Below the pieces are notes generated by a model. That model searched no databases. It saw only the letters and a list, made by a program, of their open reading frames with translations, and was not told the origin of the DNA. Both the position numbers and the translations under genes were made by a program. Shown here in pieces: positions 17,815 to 26,901 of a DNA stretch of 63,246 nucleotides (positions within the stretch are counted from its first letter, which is position 1; the number at the start of each line of letters is the position of its first letter). Origin of the DNA: an uncultured Algibacter sp. (GTDB lineage Bacteria > Bacteroidota > Bacteroidia > Flavobacteriales > Flavobacteriaceae); the NCBI GenBank assembly GCA_938003745.1, contig CALKXS010000030.1:1-63246 (forward strand), written 5' to 3'.

Positions 17815-18786
17815 TTAGCAGCATCCGCCACCATCATAATGGAATGTAGATTCGCTAATATAAATATCATCTCTACCTAAGGCAGCAATAGCTCCTGCTG
17901 TTTTATCACAAATTGCTAAAGGCTGATTTTTTAATAAAACGTGTCCTTTGCCGTCATCAAAAAAGCGATCTTCTCCATAGTAAATAGCTGCTTTTCCTGT
18001 AAAAATACAAGGGCCATCTTCTGGCATTGGATCTTTAATGGCTGCTATTTCAATAGATTCTATATAAATCAATTTATCTGTAGGGTAGTTTTTAGGATCT
18101 AAAATTCTATATGGTTTACGCGCACGAATTTCTATAGTTCCAAAACCAACATCTGTTAATGCTTTTACATATTCTGTAATTGGTAAGCTTCCACTTAAAC
18201 ATAAAGCACGTAACCTGTCGTCATTACGTAATTCATCATTCATAGGTTGCTCACAAGTTGGGTCGCTCATTACTAATTTACCATTAGGTTTTAGTACACG
18301 ATACATTTCTTCAATAGCTTTCTTTAAATCATCTGCTTTAAAAATATTGAATAAACAATTTTGAGCAGCAACATCAATACTATTATCTTCTACTGGTAAA
18401 TTCATTGCATCCCCTTTTTTAAGGTCTACAAATTCACTTTTAAACCACGAGTTTTGTACTTCAGCTTCAATGAAATTTTTACGAGAAGCTTCTAGCATTT
18501 CGTCAACAACATCAATACCAACAACACCGTTTTTTTGACGATTAAAGTATGCGAATTGTAATAATTCCATACCACCACCAACACCAACATAAAGCATTTT
18601 TGGATTGTTTGATAAATCGCGAGCATGCACAGTAGAACCACAACCGTAGTTCATCTCTTGCATGATCTTAGGAATTTTTAATCCTGGTAATTCCCAAATA
18701 GGATTGGTAGTACAGCATAAACCAACATCTGGTGTTAATGCAGCTTCTTTATATACATCGTGTGTGGCATCTAAATAGTTACTCAT
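17815..18786 (-). CDS. arsM: Arsenosugar biosynthesis arsenite S-adenosylmethionine methyltransferase ArsM
   Basis: This enzyme of about 323 residues methylates trivalent arsenic with S-adenosylmethionine in the cytoplasm. It has the SAM-binding segment MLYVGVGGGMELLQ, then VVGIDVVDEMLE, and conserved cysteines in LCCTTNP, NYGCGST and SDPTCEQP that can hold arsenite; it ends with GGGCC. The unusual VGVGGG in place of VDLGCG and the length fit the ArsM form found with ArsS. I start at MSNYLDATHD (18786); the 15 codons upstream overlap a dispersed repeat and look non-coding. It is the last gene of the arsS unit. Confidence 0.9.
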   Translation of the reverse strand: MSNYLDATHDVYKEAALTPDVGLCCTTNPIWELPGLKIPKIMQEMNYGCGSTVHARDLSNNPKMLYVGVGGGMELLQFAYFNRQKNGVVGIDVVDEMLEASRKNFIEAEVQNSWFKSEFVDLKKGDAMNLPVEDNSIDVAAQNCLFNIFKADDLKKAIEEMYRVLKPNGKLVMSDPTCEQPMNDELRNDDRLRALCLSGSLPITEYVKALTDVGFGTIEIRARKPYRILDPKNYPTDKLIYIESIEIAAIKDPMPEDGPCIFTGKAAIYYGEDRFFDDGKGHVLLKNQPLAICDKTAGAIAALGRDDIYISESTFHYDGGGCC

Positions 18787-18837
18787 AGTTTGTTTTAGTT
18801 TGTCATATCGATGAATAAAATGACCCGGCAATCTCTT

Positions 18838-18872
18838 TAAAAGATCCCTTCGCTTCGTTCGGAATGACGTTA
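18838..18872. repeat. Dispersed intergenic repeat fragment between pnp and arsM
   Basis: The stretch AGATCCCTTCGCTTCGTTCG followed by GAATGACGT belongs to the GTCATTCCGAACGAAG class of short repeats that are common in Flavobacteriaceae intergenic DNA. It occupies part of the 83-base pnp-arsM gap, which is otherwise the only sizeable gap in this unit. Confidence 0.55.
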
Positions 18873-19682
18873 CAATATTTTTATTAATTCTTTAAAAAGA
18901 GTGATCATTTCTGGCTCTGCTTTACTGGCCATAGCAATGATTTCTTCTATGTTTACAGGTTTTAAGTTATCTGGGTCGCATTCATCTGTTAAAACTGACA
19001 CTGCAGCTACTTTTAAATTTAAATGATTAGCAACTATAATTTCTGGAATCGTACTCATACCAACGGCATCTGCTCCAATAATTTTTAGCATACGGTACTC
19101 TGCTCTAGTTTCTAATTGTGGGCCAACAACACTAGCGTATACACCTTCATGAAGTTTTATGTTGTTTACTTTTGCTATTTGCCTGAAGCTTTCATTTATT
19201 TTAGCATCATAAGGTGCACTCATATCTGTAAAACGCTCACCTAATTTTTCTACACCTTTAAATGCCAAAGGAGAACTGCCTTGAAGATTTATATGATCTT
19301 CAATAAGCATTAATTCGCCTTTTTTAAAGTCTAAGTTTATGGCTCCAGAAGCGTTTGAAACTAATAAGGTTTTTATGCCTAATTTTTCCATTACGCGCAC
19401 AGGATATGTTACATCTTGTAAAGTGTAACCTTCATATAAATGGAAGCGCCCTTCCATAACAACAACTTTTTTACCAGCTAAATTACCATAAATTAATTTG
19501 CCTTTATGAAATTCTACTGTTGCAGTTGGGAAATTAGGAATGTGGTTATAACTAACTTCTTTTATTATTTCTATTTCGTTGATTAGTTGGCCTAATCCGG
19601 TTCCTAAAATGATACCTATTTCTGGACTGTCAAAATCTTTACCTTGTAAATATTCTACTGTTTCGGTAATTTGTTTAATCAT
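18870..19682 (-). CDS. Purine-nucleoside phosphorylase (trimeric type) of arsenosugar locus
   Basis: This 270-residue enzyme has the trimeric PNP/MTAP motifs: IGIILGTGLGQL, the phosphate-binding FHKG and EGRFHLYEGY segments, SNASGAIN, and VVGPQLETRAEYR with MLKIIGADAVGMSTIPE. PNP splits a purine nucleoside with phosphate into base and ribose 1-phosphate. In this locus the likely job is to remove adenine from the 5'-deoxy-5'-dimethylarsinoyl-adenosine product of ArsM/ArsS chemistry; that role is inferred from position, and purine salvage remains possible. The start overlaps the TIGR04282 gene by 8 bases. Confidence 0.87.
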   Translation of the reverse strand: MIKQITETVEYLQGKDFDSPEIGIILGTGLGQLINEIEIIKEVSYNHIPNFPTATVEFHKGKLIYGNLAGKKVVVMEGRFHLYEGYTLQDVTYPVRVMEKLGIKTLLVSNASGAINLDFKKGELMLIEDHINLQGSSPLAFKGVEKLGERFTDMSAPYDAKINESFRQIAKVNNIKLHEGVYASVVGPQLETRAEYRMLKIIGADAVGMSTIPEIIVANHLNLKVAAVSVLTDECDPDNLKPVNIEEIIAMASKAEPEMITLFKELIKIL

Positions 19683-20304
19683 TTAATTCTTTTATTTTTT
19701 CTTGTAATTCAAGATTGTTTTTATAAAAATTTGAAGCGACTAAATCTTCTATAGTATCTATATCGTTTAATACCTCTAGGGTACTAAAAGTGATATTGTT
19801 TTTTTGTAATTCTGTTAGGGTTTCTTTTAATAAATTGGTTTGGCTCCAAGGTTTGTTGTTAAAAACACATTCGTGCATTTTAGAGAGTCCAATAAGGTAA
19901 TAACCACCATCTTCGGCTGGACCAAAAACAACGTCGGTTTCTTTTAATTTATTTAAACCTACTTCAATATGTTTAGCTTCAATATCTGGTAAATCAGACC
20001 CTATTAAAACAATACGGTTATACCCTGCATCAAATCCATTTTCAAAAGCGTTTTTCATGCGTTCTCCTAAATCAGCCCCATTTTGCGTAGTTTTAAAATC
20101 GTTTTGCCATTTGGTATTTACAACCGCATCTGAAAAATAAATATATTTATCTATTTTTAAATTTTCAGTAGCGTTTTCGGTAACTTTTACTAAATCGCTA
20201 TACACTTCAAAAGCACCTTGATTGCCAATGGTTTTGGCAAGTCGGGTTTTTACTTTCCCTAGTTTTATATTTTTTACAAAAACAATTACAAGTTCTTTAT
20301 TCAT
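19675..20304 (-). CDS. TIGR04282-family arsenosugar biosynthesis glycosyltransferase
   Basis: This 209-residue protein has a nucleotidyltransferase-like GT-A fold: FVKNIKLGKVKTRLAKTIG, GADLGERMKNAF, LIGSDLPDI and FGPAEDGGYYLIGL. These are the hallmarks of the TIGR04282 family (DUF2064-like), named for arsenosugar loci and usually paired with TIGR04283. It overlaps rhodanese upstream and pnp downstream by 8 bases each, so expression is tightly coupled. It may activate or transfer the sugar acceptor; the exact reaction is not known from sequence. Confidence 0.87.
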   Translation of the reverse strand: MNKELVIVFVKNIKLGKVKTRLAKTIGNQGAFEVYSDLVKVTENATENLKIDKYIYFSDAVVNTKWQNDFKTTQNGADLGERMKNAFENGFDAGYNRIVLIGSDLPDIEAKHIEVGLNKLKETDVVFGPAEDGGYYLIGLSKMHECVFNNKPWSQTNLLKETLTELQKNNITFSTLEVLNDIDTIEDLVASNFYKNNLELQEKIKELND

Positions 20305-20791
20305 ATGTTTTTACGCCTTTTTCTAACCATTTACTCCAATCTTTAGAAAACGTATGTACGCTATCTGTTTTTTTTTCGCTAGTGTTATAAACAGGTAAAT
20401 TATTGTTTTTCCATTCAAAAATACCACCGTAGAGGTTTTCTACATTTGTATAGCCTGCTTTTTTTAGCTTTTCTGCAATATCTTCAGATCGAATACCTAA
20501 TGAGCAATATACTACAATTTTTGAATCTTTTTTTAATGATTTATTTTGAACAGAATCCATGCTAAAAAAATCATAACCCACAAAAATGGCATTTTTTATA
20601 TGGCTTGTATTGTATTCTTTTTGTTCTCTAGCATCTAAAAAAACAACATTTGAGTTGTTGTCCTTTAATTGATTAACCGTTATATAAGGTATGCTTTCAT
20701 TATTGTATTTATCTAATAATTTTGATAGTTTTTTTTGAGAATAGCCAAAAATAGAAGTTAATATAATGATGTAGAAAAATAGATGTTTCAT
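20297..20791 (-). CDS. Secreted rhodanese-like protein
   Basis: This 164-residue protein has a signal peptide (cleavage near FGYSQ) and one rhodanese domain with VVFLDAREQKEY and the active-site loop VVYCSLGIRSED, in which the cysteine lies in a CSLGIR (C-x-x-G-x-R) loop. Rhodaneses carry persulfide sulfur or, with other loops, reduce arsenate. The export signal suggests a periplasmic role. It follows arsS by 12 bases and overlaps the TIGR04282 gene by 8. A link to arsenic redox or thiolation is inferred only from its place in the operon. Confidence 0.82.
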   Translation of the reverse strand: MKHLFFYIIILTSIFGYSQKKLSKLLDKYNNESIPYITVNQLKDNNSNVVFLDAREQKEYNTSHIKNAIFVGYDFFSMDSVQNKSLKKDSKIVVYCSLGIRSEDIAEKLKKAGYTNVENLYGGIFEWKNNNLPVYNTSEKKTDSVHTFSKDWSKWLEKGVKTYE

Positions 20792-20803
20792 TTTAATAAG
20801 TTG

Positions 20804-21868
20804 TTAAGATACTACACCTTGGCAGCTACTTCCAGCTCCAGCAGTACAGCCGTAGCAATGTTGTGAAATAACAATGTTTCTGCCTTCTAATAGCTCCTCG
20901 TTGTATTCTGATATGTGTTTTACTTTACTATTAACGGGTAATGCTAACATTTGATTAAAATCACAATCAAATAAATAACCATCCCAACTTACTGAAAGCG
21001 TATTGGTACACATTACATTGGCAACAGCTGCAGGGTTATAGGCTTCAACTAATTGATACATGTAATCTTCATAGTTTTCTGAAGCGATTAAGAAATCTAA
21101 AAATCTTGAAATTGGTAGATTGGTAATGGCAAATAAATTATGAAACTGTATACCGAAATCTTCCATTAAAGCTTTTTTGAAATCTTTTTCCATAGACATT
21201 TGGTCCCCTGGTAAAAAAGCTCCAGATGGATTGTAGACTAAATCTAATCGTAAATCGCTATCTGGCATACCGTAACCTACGGCATTTAATTCTTGAAGTG
21301 CTTTTATTGATTTATCAAAAACACCATCACCACGTTGTTTATCTGTTTTTCCGCGTGTCCAGTGTGGCATGGAACTTACAACGTGTACATTGTGTTTTTT
21401 GAAAAATGCTGGTAAGTCGTAATGTTTTTTATTGGCTCTAATTATGGTTAGGTTAGAGCGTACAATAAAATCTTTAATACCTGCTTTGGCAGCTTCCTCA
21501 ACAAACCATCGAAAATCTGGATTCATTTCTGGTGCACCTCCGGTTAAATCTAATGTATGCGCGCCTGTGTTTTTTATAACGTCCAAACATTGTAGCATGG
21601 TATTGCGCGTCATAATTTCTTGTCGGTCTGGGCCAGCATCTACGTGACAATGATCGCAAACTTGATTACACATGTAGCCTACATTTATTTGTAAGATTTC
21701 TAACTTTTTCGCCTTTAACGGAAATTGATTTGTTTCAGATATTTTGCTTTTAAAAGTTGGTAATTCACCATTTTGAAATATACCATTTGATAGTATTTCT
21801 AATTGACGATTACTGTTTGCTAAATCGCTTTCGCGTTTTTGTAATGATTGTGTTTTTACTTTTGTCAT
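20804..21868 (-). CDS. arsS: Arsenosugar biosynthesis radical SAM protein ArsS
   Basis: This enzyme of about 354 residues has the radical SAM cluster motif C-N-Q-V-C-D-H-C (CxxxCxxC), LDLTGGAPEMNP as the SAM-binding GGxP region, and a C-terminal DUF3641-like part with CDFNQMLAL and CYGCTAGAGSSCQG cysteines for possible extra clusters. In characterised systems ArsS joins methylated arsenic to a 5'-deoxyadenosyl group from SAM, the key carbon-arsenic bond of arsenosugars. I start at MTKVKTQSL (21868); upstream codons read into non-coding DNA. It heads the arsS-rhodanese-TIGR04282-pnp-arsM unit. Confidence 0.93.
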   Translation of the reverse strand: MTKVKTQSLQKRESDLANSNRQLEILSNGIFQNGELPTFKSKISETNQFPLKAKKLEILQINVGYMCNQVCDHCHVDAGPDRQEIMTRNTMLQCLDVIKNTGAHTLDLTGGAPEMNPDFRWFVEEAAKAGIKDFIVRSNLTIIRANKKHYDLPAFFKKHNVHVVSSMPHWTRGKTDKQRGDGVFDKSIKALQELNAVGYGMPDSDLRLDLVYNPSGAFLPGDQMSMEKDFKKALMEDFGIQFHNLFAITNLPISRFLDFLIASENYEDYMYQLVEAYNPAAVANVMCTNTLSVSWDGYLFDCDFNQMLALPVNSKVKHISEYNEELLEGRNIVISQHCYGCTAGAGSSCQGVVS

Positions 21869-22107
21869 ACAATTAATTTTATGTGCATTTTGTCTTGATA
21901 CAAAACGAACCAAAAAATCATATCAAAATTAGGAAATTCCTGCGGATCATTCGTTTCGGAATTATGTGCTTGAAACTTCGTTTCGCATCTTTATTCCTGC
22001 ACTCATTATTTCTGAATTTTGATGTTTCCGATTGCATCGGAATTTGGGACTTTTACTTTTGTTAATTTGGTGCTTAGTCCCGTATTTAATATTTTTCTTA
22101 ACTCTTA

Positions 22108-22203
22108 ACTGGTTCGCGTTAGGGATTGAGCGATTGTAGGAGCTCTCCCGATTTTTCTTCGGGAAGCGACTCGTGAAAGCCCGCCCTTGTGGTAACGCCC
22201 AAA
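22108..22203. repeat. Dispersed structured repeat, copy 2
   Basis: This copy contains GCGTTAGGGATTGAGCG, then a hairpin with CTCCCGATTTTTCTTCGGGA, then CGTGAAAGCCCGCC and TTGTGGTAACGCCC. It matches copy 1 at 452-541 in order and spacing and likewise ends just downstream of a minus-strand stop codon (22206). The preceding 21905-22065 stretch is also rich in short inverted repeats around CCGATTGCATCGG and similar. Confidence 0.65.
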
Positions 22204-22205
22204 TA

Positions 22206-22541
22206 CTATCCGTCTAGCTTGTTTACTTTATTCATCATTTGTACGCCATGTACTAGTGTTGCACCGCTTTTTATGGCTGCCCCAACATGTATGGCTTCCA
22301 TCATTTCTTCTTTAGTTACGCCGCGTTGTAAATTGTCTTTTGTGTAGGCATCTATACAATATGGGCATTGTTCGGTGTGCGAAACGGCTAAGGCTATTAG
22401 TGCTTTTTCTCTTGCTGTTAGTGCGCCTTCTTCAAATACTTTTCCGTAATAATCAAAGAATTTGTTTCCTAATTCTTCATTCCATTCTGTGATTTTTCCA
22501 AACTTTCTTAAATCGGCTGGATCGTAATATGTTTTTGACAT
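22206..22541 (-). CDS. Arsenosugar biosynthesis-associated peroxidase-like protein (CMD/AhpD fold)
   Basis: This 111-residue protein belongs to the carboxymuconolactone decarboxylase/AhpD superfamily. It has REKALIALAVSHTEQCPYCIDAYTK, split here only for length: E-x(11)-C-x-x-C followed by the conserved GVTKEEMMEAIHVGAAI helix. The C-P-Y-C pair and the nearby glutamate give the AhpD-type redox site. Proteins of this length are regularly found beside arsS, and it lies 338 bases upstream of arsS on the same strand, separated by repeat DNA. A thiol-based reduction or protective role is likely; the substrate is unknown. Confidence 0.87.
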   Translation of the reverse strand: MSKTYYDPADLRKFGKITEWNEELGNKFFDYYGKVFEEGALTAREKALIALAVSHTEQCPYCIDAYTKDNLQRGVTKEEMMEAIHVGAAIKSGATLVHGVQMMNKVNKLDG

Positions 22542-22749
22542 TGAAAATATTTTTAAGTCCTAAAAACGAAATCTAGTTAATTAAGTCGAAAAAAAGAAAC
22601 TTACATAACATAAAAGGACGTTAAAAAAAGTATTTTGCATTTTGCAAACGGTTGTGCTACTGTTTATAATGTATAGCTAGGATTTTATTGATTACTATTA
22701 TATTTTAGCTCTAGTAAAATAGCAGCTAACAATAAATTAAAGAATACGC

Positions 22750-23724
22750 ATGAAATTATATCCATTAAAATTTAATCCTGTTTACAGTTACCGTATTTGG
22801 GGAGGTGAAAAATTGAAAACCGTTCTTAATAAAGATTACAAAGAGGAATTTATTGGAGAGTCTTGGGAAATATCTGATGTTGAAAACAATGAAACTATAG
22901 TTGCTGATGGAGAATTAAAAGGGTTGACCTTAAGGCAACTTACAGAACAGTTTAAAGGTGATTTTGTTGGACAAAAGGTTTATGAGGATTTTGGTATAGA
23001 GTTTCCGTTACTTATCAAATTTATTGATGCTAAAACACCATTATCTATACAAGTACACCCTAGTAATGAGTTGGCTAAGGAACGCCATAATTCATTTGGG
23101 AAAAATGAAATGTGGTATATTATGCAGGCCGATGATGATGCAGAATTGATTGTTGGTTTTAATCAGGATGTTGGAAAGGATGCTTATGTAAATCACGTTG
23201 AAAACCGAACGCTTACCAATATTTTAAATATTGAAAAAGTAGATAAAGGCGATACGTTTTATATTCCAACAGGTCGTGTGCATGCTATTGGTGCTGGGGT
23301 TTTGTTGGCAGAAATTCAACAAACATCTAACATTACTTATCGAATTTACGATTATGATAGGGTAGACGCTAAAACAGGTGAAACGCGTGAGTTACATACC
23401 TATTTAGCTGTTGATGCCATTGATTATAAATTTTATGAAGATTACCAAACTACGTATATCGCAGAAACTAATAAGTCTATAAAATTAGTGCATTCTCCAT
23501 ATTTTAAAACAAACATTGTTGAGGTAAATGGTGAAGTGTATAGAGATTATACTAACACAGATTCTTTTGTGATTTATATGTGTGTTGAAGGCAGACTTAC
23601 ATTAGAGTGTGATGAGGGATGTTATAGTTTAAATACAGGCGAAACTATATTGCTTCCTGCTGTTATAAAAAATGTGGCGTTGACTTCTAGTGAGAATACA
23701 CGTATTCTGGAGACTTCGTTGTAA
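22750..23724 (+). CDS. manA: Mannose-6-phosphate isomerase, class I type
   Basis: This 324-residue enzyme interconverts mannose 6-phosphate and fructose 6-phosphate. The type I signature is visible: SYRIWGGEKL, the zinc ligands in PLSIQVHPSNELA and NEMWYIM, and YIPTGRVHAIGAGVLLAEIQQTS, of which the last histidine is the fourth ligand region. It ends with a cupin-like beta domain. The length is that of the short bacterial form. It stands alone on the plus strand, divergent from the peroxidase-like gene, with a 164-base gap before the xylose genes. It can supply GDP-mannose precursors to the mannosyltransferases in the window. Confidence 0.9.
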   Translation: MKLYPLKFNPVYSYRIWGGEKLKTVLNKDYKEEFIGESWEISDVENNETIVADGELKGLTLRQLTEQFKGDFVGQKVYEDFGIEFPLLIKFIDAKTPLSIQVHPSNELAKERHNSFGKNEMWYIMQADDDAELIVGFNQDVGKDAYVNHVENRTLTNILNIEKVDKGDTFYIPTGRVHAIGAGVLLAEIQQTSNITYRIYDYDRVDAKTGETRELHTYLAVDAIDYKFYEDYQTTYIAETNKSIKLVHSPYFKTNIVEVNGEVYRDYTNTDSFVIYMCVEGRLTLECDEGCYSLNTGETILLPAVIKNVALTSSENTRILETSL

Positions 23725-23888
23725 GTTGAAAAAACAAAAAAAATAGAGGATAATTTTAAAAGAAGTATTTTGATTAATTTCAACTAAAACTTTTCGTAGA
23801 AAAAGCAAAGACTTTCCGTTATAATAAGTAATAATTAGTGTCGATTTTTTAATTTTCCAATCTCAACGGGTATTAAAAAAATAAACAT

Positions 23889-25373
23889 TTGTATTATATA
23901 GGATATGATTTAGGCAGTTCTTCTGTAAAAGTTGCCATTGTAAATGCGCTAACAGGAGAAAAACTTGTGAGTTTATACGAGCCAGAGCAAGAAATGGAAA
24001 TTATTGCCATCCATTCAGATTGGGCAGAGCAAGATCCAAACGTATGGTGGAAATATGTTTGTACAGCTACTAAAAGAGCTATTAAAGATGCAAATATAGA
24101 TGCGTCTAAAATTACAGGTATTGGTATTTCGTACCAAATGCATGGATTGGTAGTTGTTGATAAAGAGGGTACTGCACTTCGTAATTCCATAATATGGTGC
24201 GACAGTCGTGCTGTAGATATAGGAAATAATGCTTTTGATGCGTTAGGACATGATAAATGCGCAAGCGAATTACTTAATTCTCCAGGCAATTTTACGGCAT
24301 CAAAACTTAAATGGGTTAGAGATAATGAACCCGAAGTTTATGCGCAAATAAATAAATACATGTTACCTGGTGATTTTATTGCTTACAAATTAACAGGGCA
24401 ATTTCATACCACAAAAAACGGATTATCTGAAGGGATTCTTTGGGATTTTGAAAATGATAAACTAGCCGATTTCCTTTTAGATTATTATGGTATTGATCCT
24501 AGTTTAACACCAGATATTGTAGAGAATTTCACCAATCAATCTTCGGTTAATGAAAAAGGCGCTTTAGAATCTGGACTACCAGTAGGAGCAACAGTTACAT
24601 ATAGAGCAGGAGATCAACCAAATAATGCATTGTCTTTAAACGTGTTTAATCATGGTGAAGTAGCAGCTACAGGAGGGACGTCTGGTGTTATTTATGCAGT
24701 TACCAATTCATTAAAATCAAAAGAATCTTCAAGGATTAACAATTTTGCACACGTTAATTATACCAAAGAACAACCTGTTTTAGGGAAGCTAATGTGTATT
24801 AATGGATCTGGGATCCAATACCGTTGGTTAAAAGATAATATGGCAGCAAATTCATATGAAGAAATGAATATTAAAGCTGGAGAGATTCCTGTAGGATCTG
24901 AAGGCTTATGTGTTATTCCTTTTGGGAATGGAGCAGAACGTATTTTAAATAATAGAAATATAGGAACGCATTATGCAAATATTAATTTTAATAAACATTC
25001 TGATGCTCATATGTATCGTGCAGCATTAGAAGGTATTGCCTTCTCGTTTGTTTACGGGATGGATATTTTGAAAAATGATAATGCGGTAATTAATGTAATT
25101 AGAGCAGGGAACGATAATTTATTTAGATCGGAAATATTTTCGAACACCGTAGCTACTTTAATAGGCTATGAAATTGAAATTTATAATACTACTGGAGCTG
25201 TAGGAGCAGCAAGAGCCGCAGGTTTAACTGATGGTGATTTCAAAAAATTTAGTGATAATATTACCAACAACGATCATGTAATGACCTACGAACCATTGGG
25301 AAATAAAGAACCTTATTTAAAAGCTTACGAAAGCTGGAAAAAGGAACTAGAAATAAGACTTAAAAACAATTAA
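23889..25373 (+). CDS. xylB: Xylulokinase (FGGY family)
   Basis: This 494-residue kinase phosphorylates D-xylulose to xylulose 5-phosphate. It has the N-terminal ATPase motif YDLGSSSVKVAIV, the substrate region ISYQMHGLVVVD, IIWCDSRA, the AGDQPNNAL segment, and the FGGY-C motifs GTSGVIYAV and VIRAGNDNLFRSEIFSN. There is no ATG in frame; TTG at 23889 is the only start that keeps the MYYIGYDLGSS N-terminus, because an in-frame stop lies at 23874. It is followed by xylA and a sodium symporter. Confidence 0.92.
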   Translation: MYYIGYDLGSSSVKVAIVNALTGEKLVSLYEPEQEMEIIAIHSDWAEQDPNVWWKYVCTATKRAIKDANIDASKITGIGISYQMHGLVVVDKEGTALRNSIIWCDSRAVDIGNNAFDALGHDKCASELLNSPGNFTASKLKWVRDNEPEVYAQINKYMLPGDFIAYKLTGQFHTTKNGLSEGILWDFENDKLADFLLDYYGIDPSLTPDIVENFTNQSSVNEKGALESGLPVGATVTYRAGDQPNNALSLNVFNHGEVAATGGTSGVIYAVTNSLKSKESSRINNFAHVNYTKEQPVLGKLMCINGSGIQYRWLKDNMAANSYEEMNIKAGEIPVGSEGLCVIPFGNGAERILNNRNIGTHYANINFNKHSDAHMYRAALEGIAFSFVYGMDILKNDNAVINVIRAGNDNLFRSEIFSNTVATLIGYEIEIYNTTGAVGAARAAGLTDGDFKKFSDNITNNDHVMTYEPLGNKEPYLKAYESWKKELEIRLKNN

Positions 25374-25427
25374 TAATTAAAAAAAATCAGCCAATAGCAA
25401 AATGCTAGAAGCTAAAAGCTAAAAACC

Positions 25428-26753
25428 ATGGCATTAATAGGAAACAAAGAATACTATAAGGGTATTAAGGACATTAAGTTTGAAGGAAAAGAATCAGATA
25501 ACCCTTTAGCATTTAAATACTATAATCCAGATCAAATTGTTGCGGGTAAAACAATGCGTGAGCATTTTAAATTCTCTGTAGCATATTGGCATACGTTCTG
25601 TGGGCAAGGTTCAGATCCGTTTGGACCAGGAACACAACAATTTGAATGGGATAAATCTTCTGACGTTATTCAAGCAGCAAAGGATAAAGCTGATGCAGCT
25701 TTCGAATTTATCACAAAAATAGGATTTGGTTACTACTGTTTCCATGATTTTGATTTAATTCAAGAAGGAGCAACGTTTGCAGAATCTGAAAGTAGATTAG
25801 CAACCATTACAGATTACTTAAAAGAAAAACAAGCTGCTTCTGGAGCTAAATTACTTTGGGGAACAGCAAACTGTTTTTCTAACCCACGTTATATGAATGG
25901 GGCATCTACAAATCCAGATTTTAATGTAGTTGCTCGTGCTGGAGGACAAATAAAATTAGCTTTAGATGCAACCATTAAATTAGGTGGTGAGAATTACGTA
26001 TTCTGGGGAGGTCGTGAAGGTTATATGTCGTTATTAAATACAGATATGGGACGTGAGTTAGACCACATGGGACAGTTTTTAACTATGGCTAAAGACTATG
26101 CGCGTGCACAAGGCTTTAAAGGGAATTTCTTTATAGAGCCTAAGCCTATGGAGCCATCAAAACATCAATATGATTTCGATTCGGCTACTGCTATTGGTTT
26201 CTTAAAAGAATATGGTTTAGATAAAGATTTTAAAATCAATATTGAAGTAAATCACGCTACTTTAGCGCAACACACGTTTCAACATGAATTAGAAGTTTCT
26301 GCAAAAGCGGAGATGTTAGGTAGTTTAGATGCAAATCGTGGAGACTATCAAAATGGATGGGATACAGATCAATTTCCAAACAACATTCAAGAAACTACAG
26401 AAGCGATGTTAGTATTCCTTAAAGCAGGAGGCTTACGAGGTGGTGGTGTTAATTTTGATGCAAAAATTAGAAGAAACTCAACAGATTTAGAAGATGTATT
26501 CTACGCACACATTGGTGGAGCTGATACTTTTGCTAGAGCGTTATTAATTGCAGATAAAATTATTACATCCTCTCCTTATGAGAAATTAAGAGCAGAGCGT
26601 TACATTTCTTTTGATTCTGGTAACGGAAAAGCTTTTGAAGATGGTAAACTGTCTATGGAAGATTTATATAAAATAGCTCAAGAAAATGGAGAGTTAAGTT
26701 TACAAAGCGGAAAGCAAGAATTGTTTGAGAACATAATCAATCAATATATTTAA
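25428..26753 (+). CDS. xylA: Xylose isomerase
   Basis: This 441-residue enzyme converts D-xylose to D-xylulose with two divalent metals. The long class II form is recognised by [26 protein letters not shown] with the catalytic histidine, [39 protein letters not shown] and [17 protein letters not shown]. All catalytic and metal residues are present. It follows xylB by 54 bases and precedes the symporter by 148 bases, so the three genes form a compact xylose set without an obvious regulator. Confidence 0.96.
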   Translation: MALIGNKEYYKGIKDIKFEGKESDNPLAFKYYNPDQIVAGKTMREHFKFSVAYWHTFCGQGSDPFGPGTQQFEWDKSSDVIQAAKDKADAAFEFITKIGFGYYCFHDFDLIQEGATFAESESRLATITDYLKEKQAASGAKLLWGTANCFSNPRYMNGASTNPDFNVVARAGGQIKLALDATIKLGGENYVFWGGREGYMSLLNTDMGRELDHMGQFLTMAKDYARAQGFKGNFFIEPKPMEPSKHQYDFDSATAIGFLKEYGLDKDFKINIEVNHATLAQHTFQHELEVSAKAEMLGSLDANRGDYQNGWDTDQFPNNIQETTEAMLVFLKAGGLRGGGVNFDAKIRRNSTDLEDVFYAHIGGADTFARALLIADKIITSSPYEKLRAERYISFDSGNGKAFEDGKLSMEDLYKIAQENGELSLQSGKQELFENIINQYI

Positions 26754-26901
26754 AATAAAGAAAAATGTTATACATATAACGTAATGAATAGTTTCAAAAT
26801 AAGTAGCGAATCGTGCCAACTAAATGTCAGATTCCCTCTTTTAAGTTTAAACGTTTTCTAAATAGAATATTAGCAATCATCTAAAAAAAACAAATAAAAA
26901 T

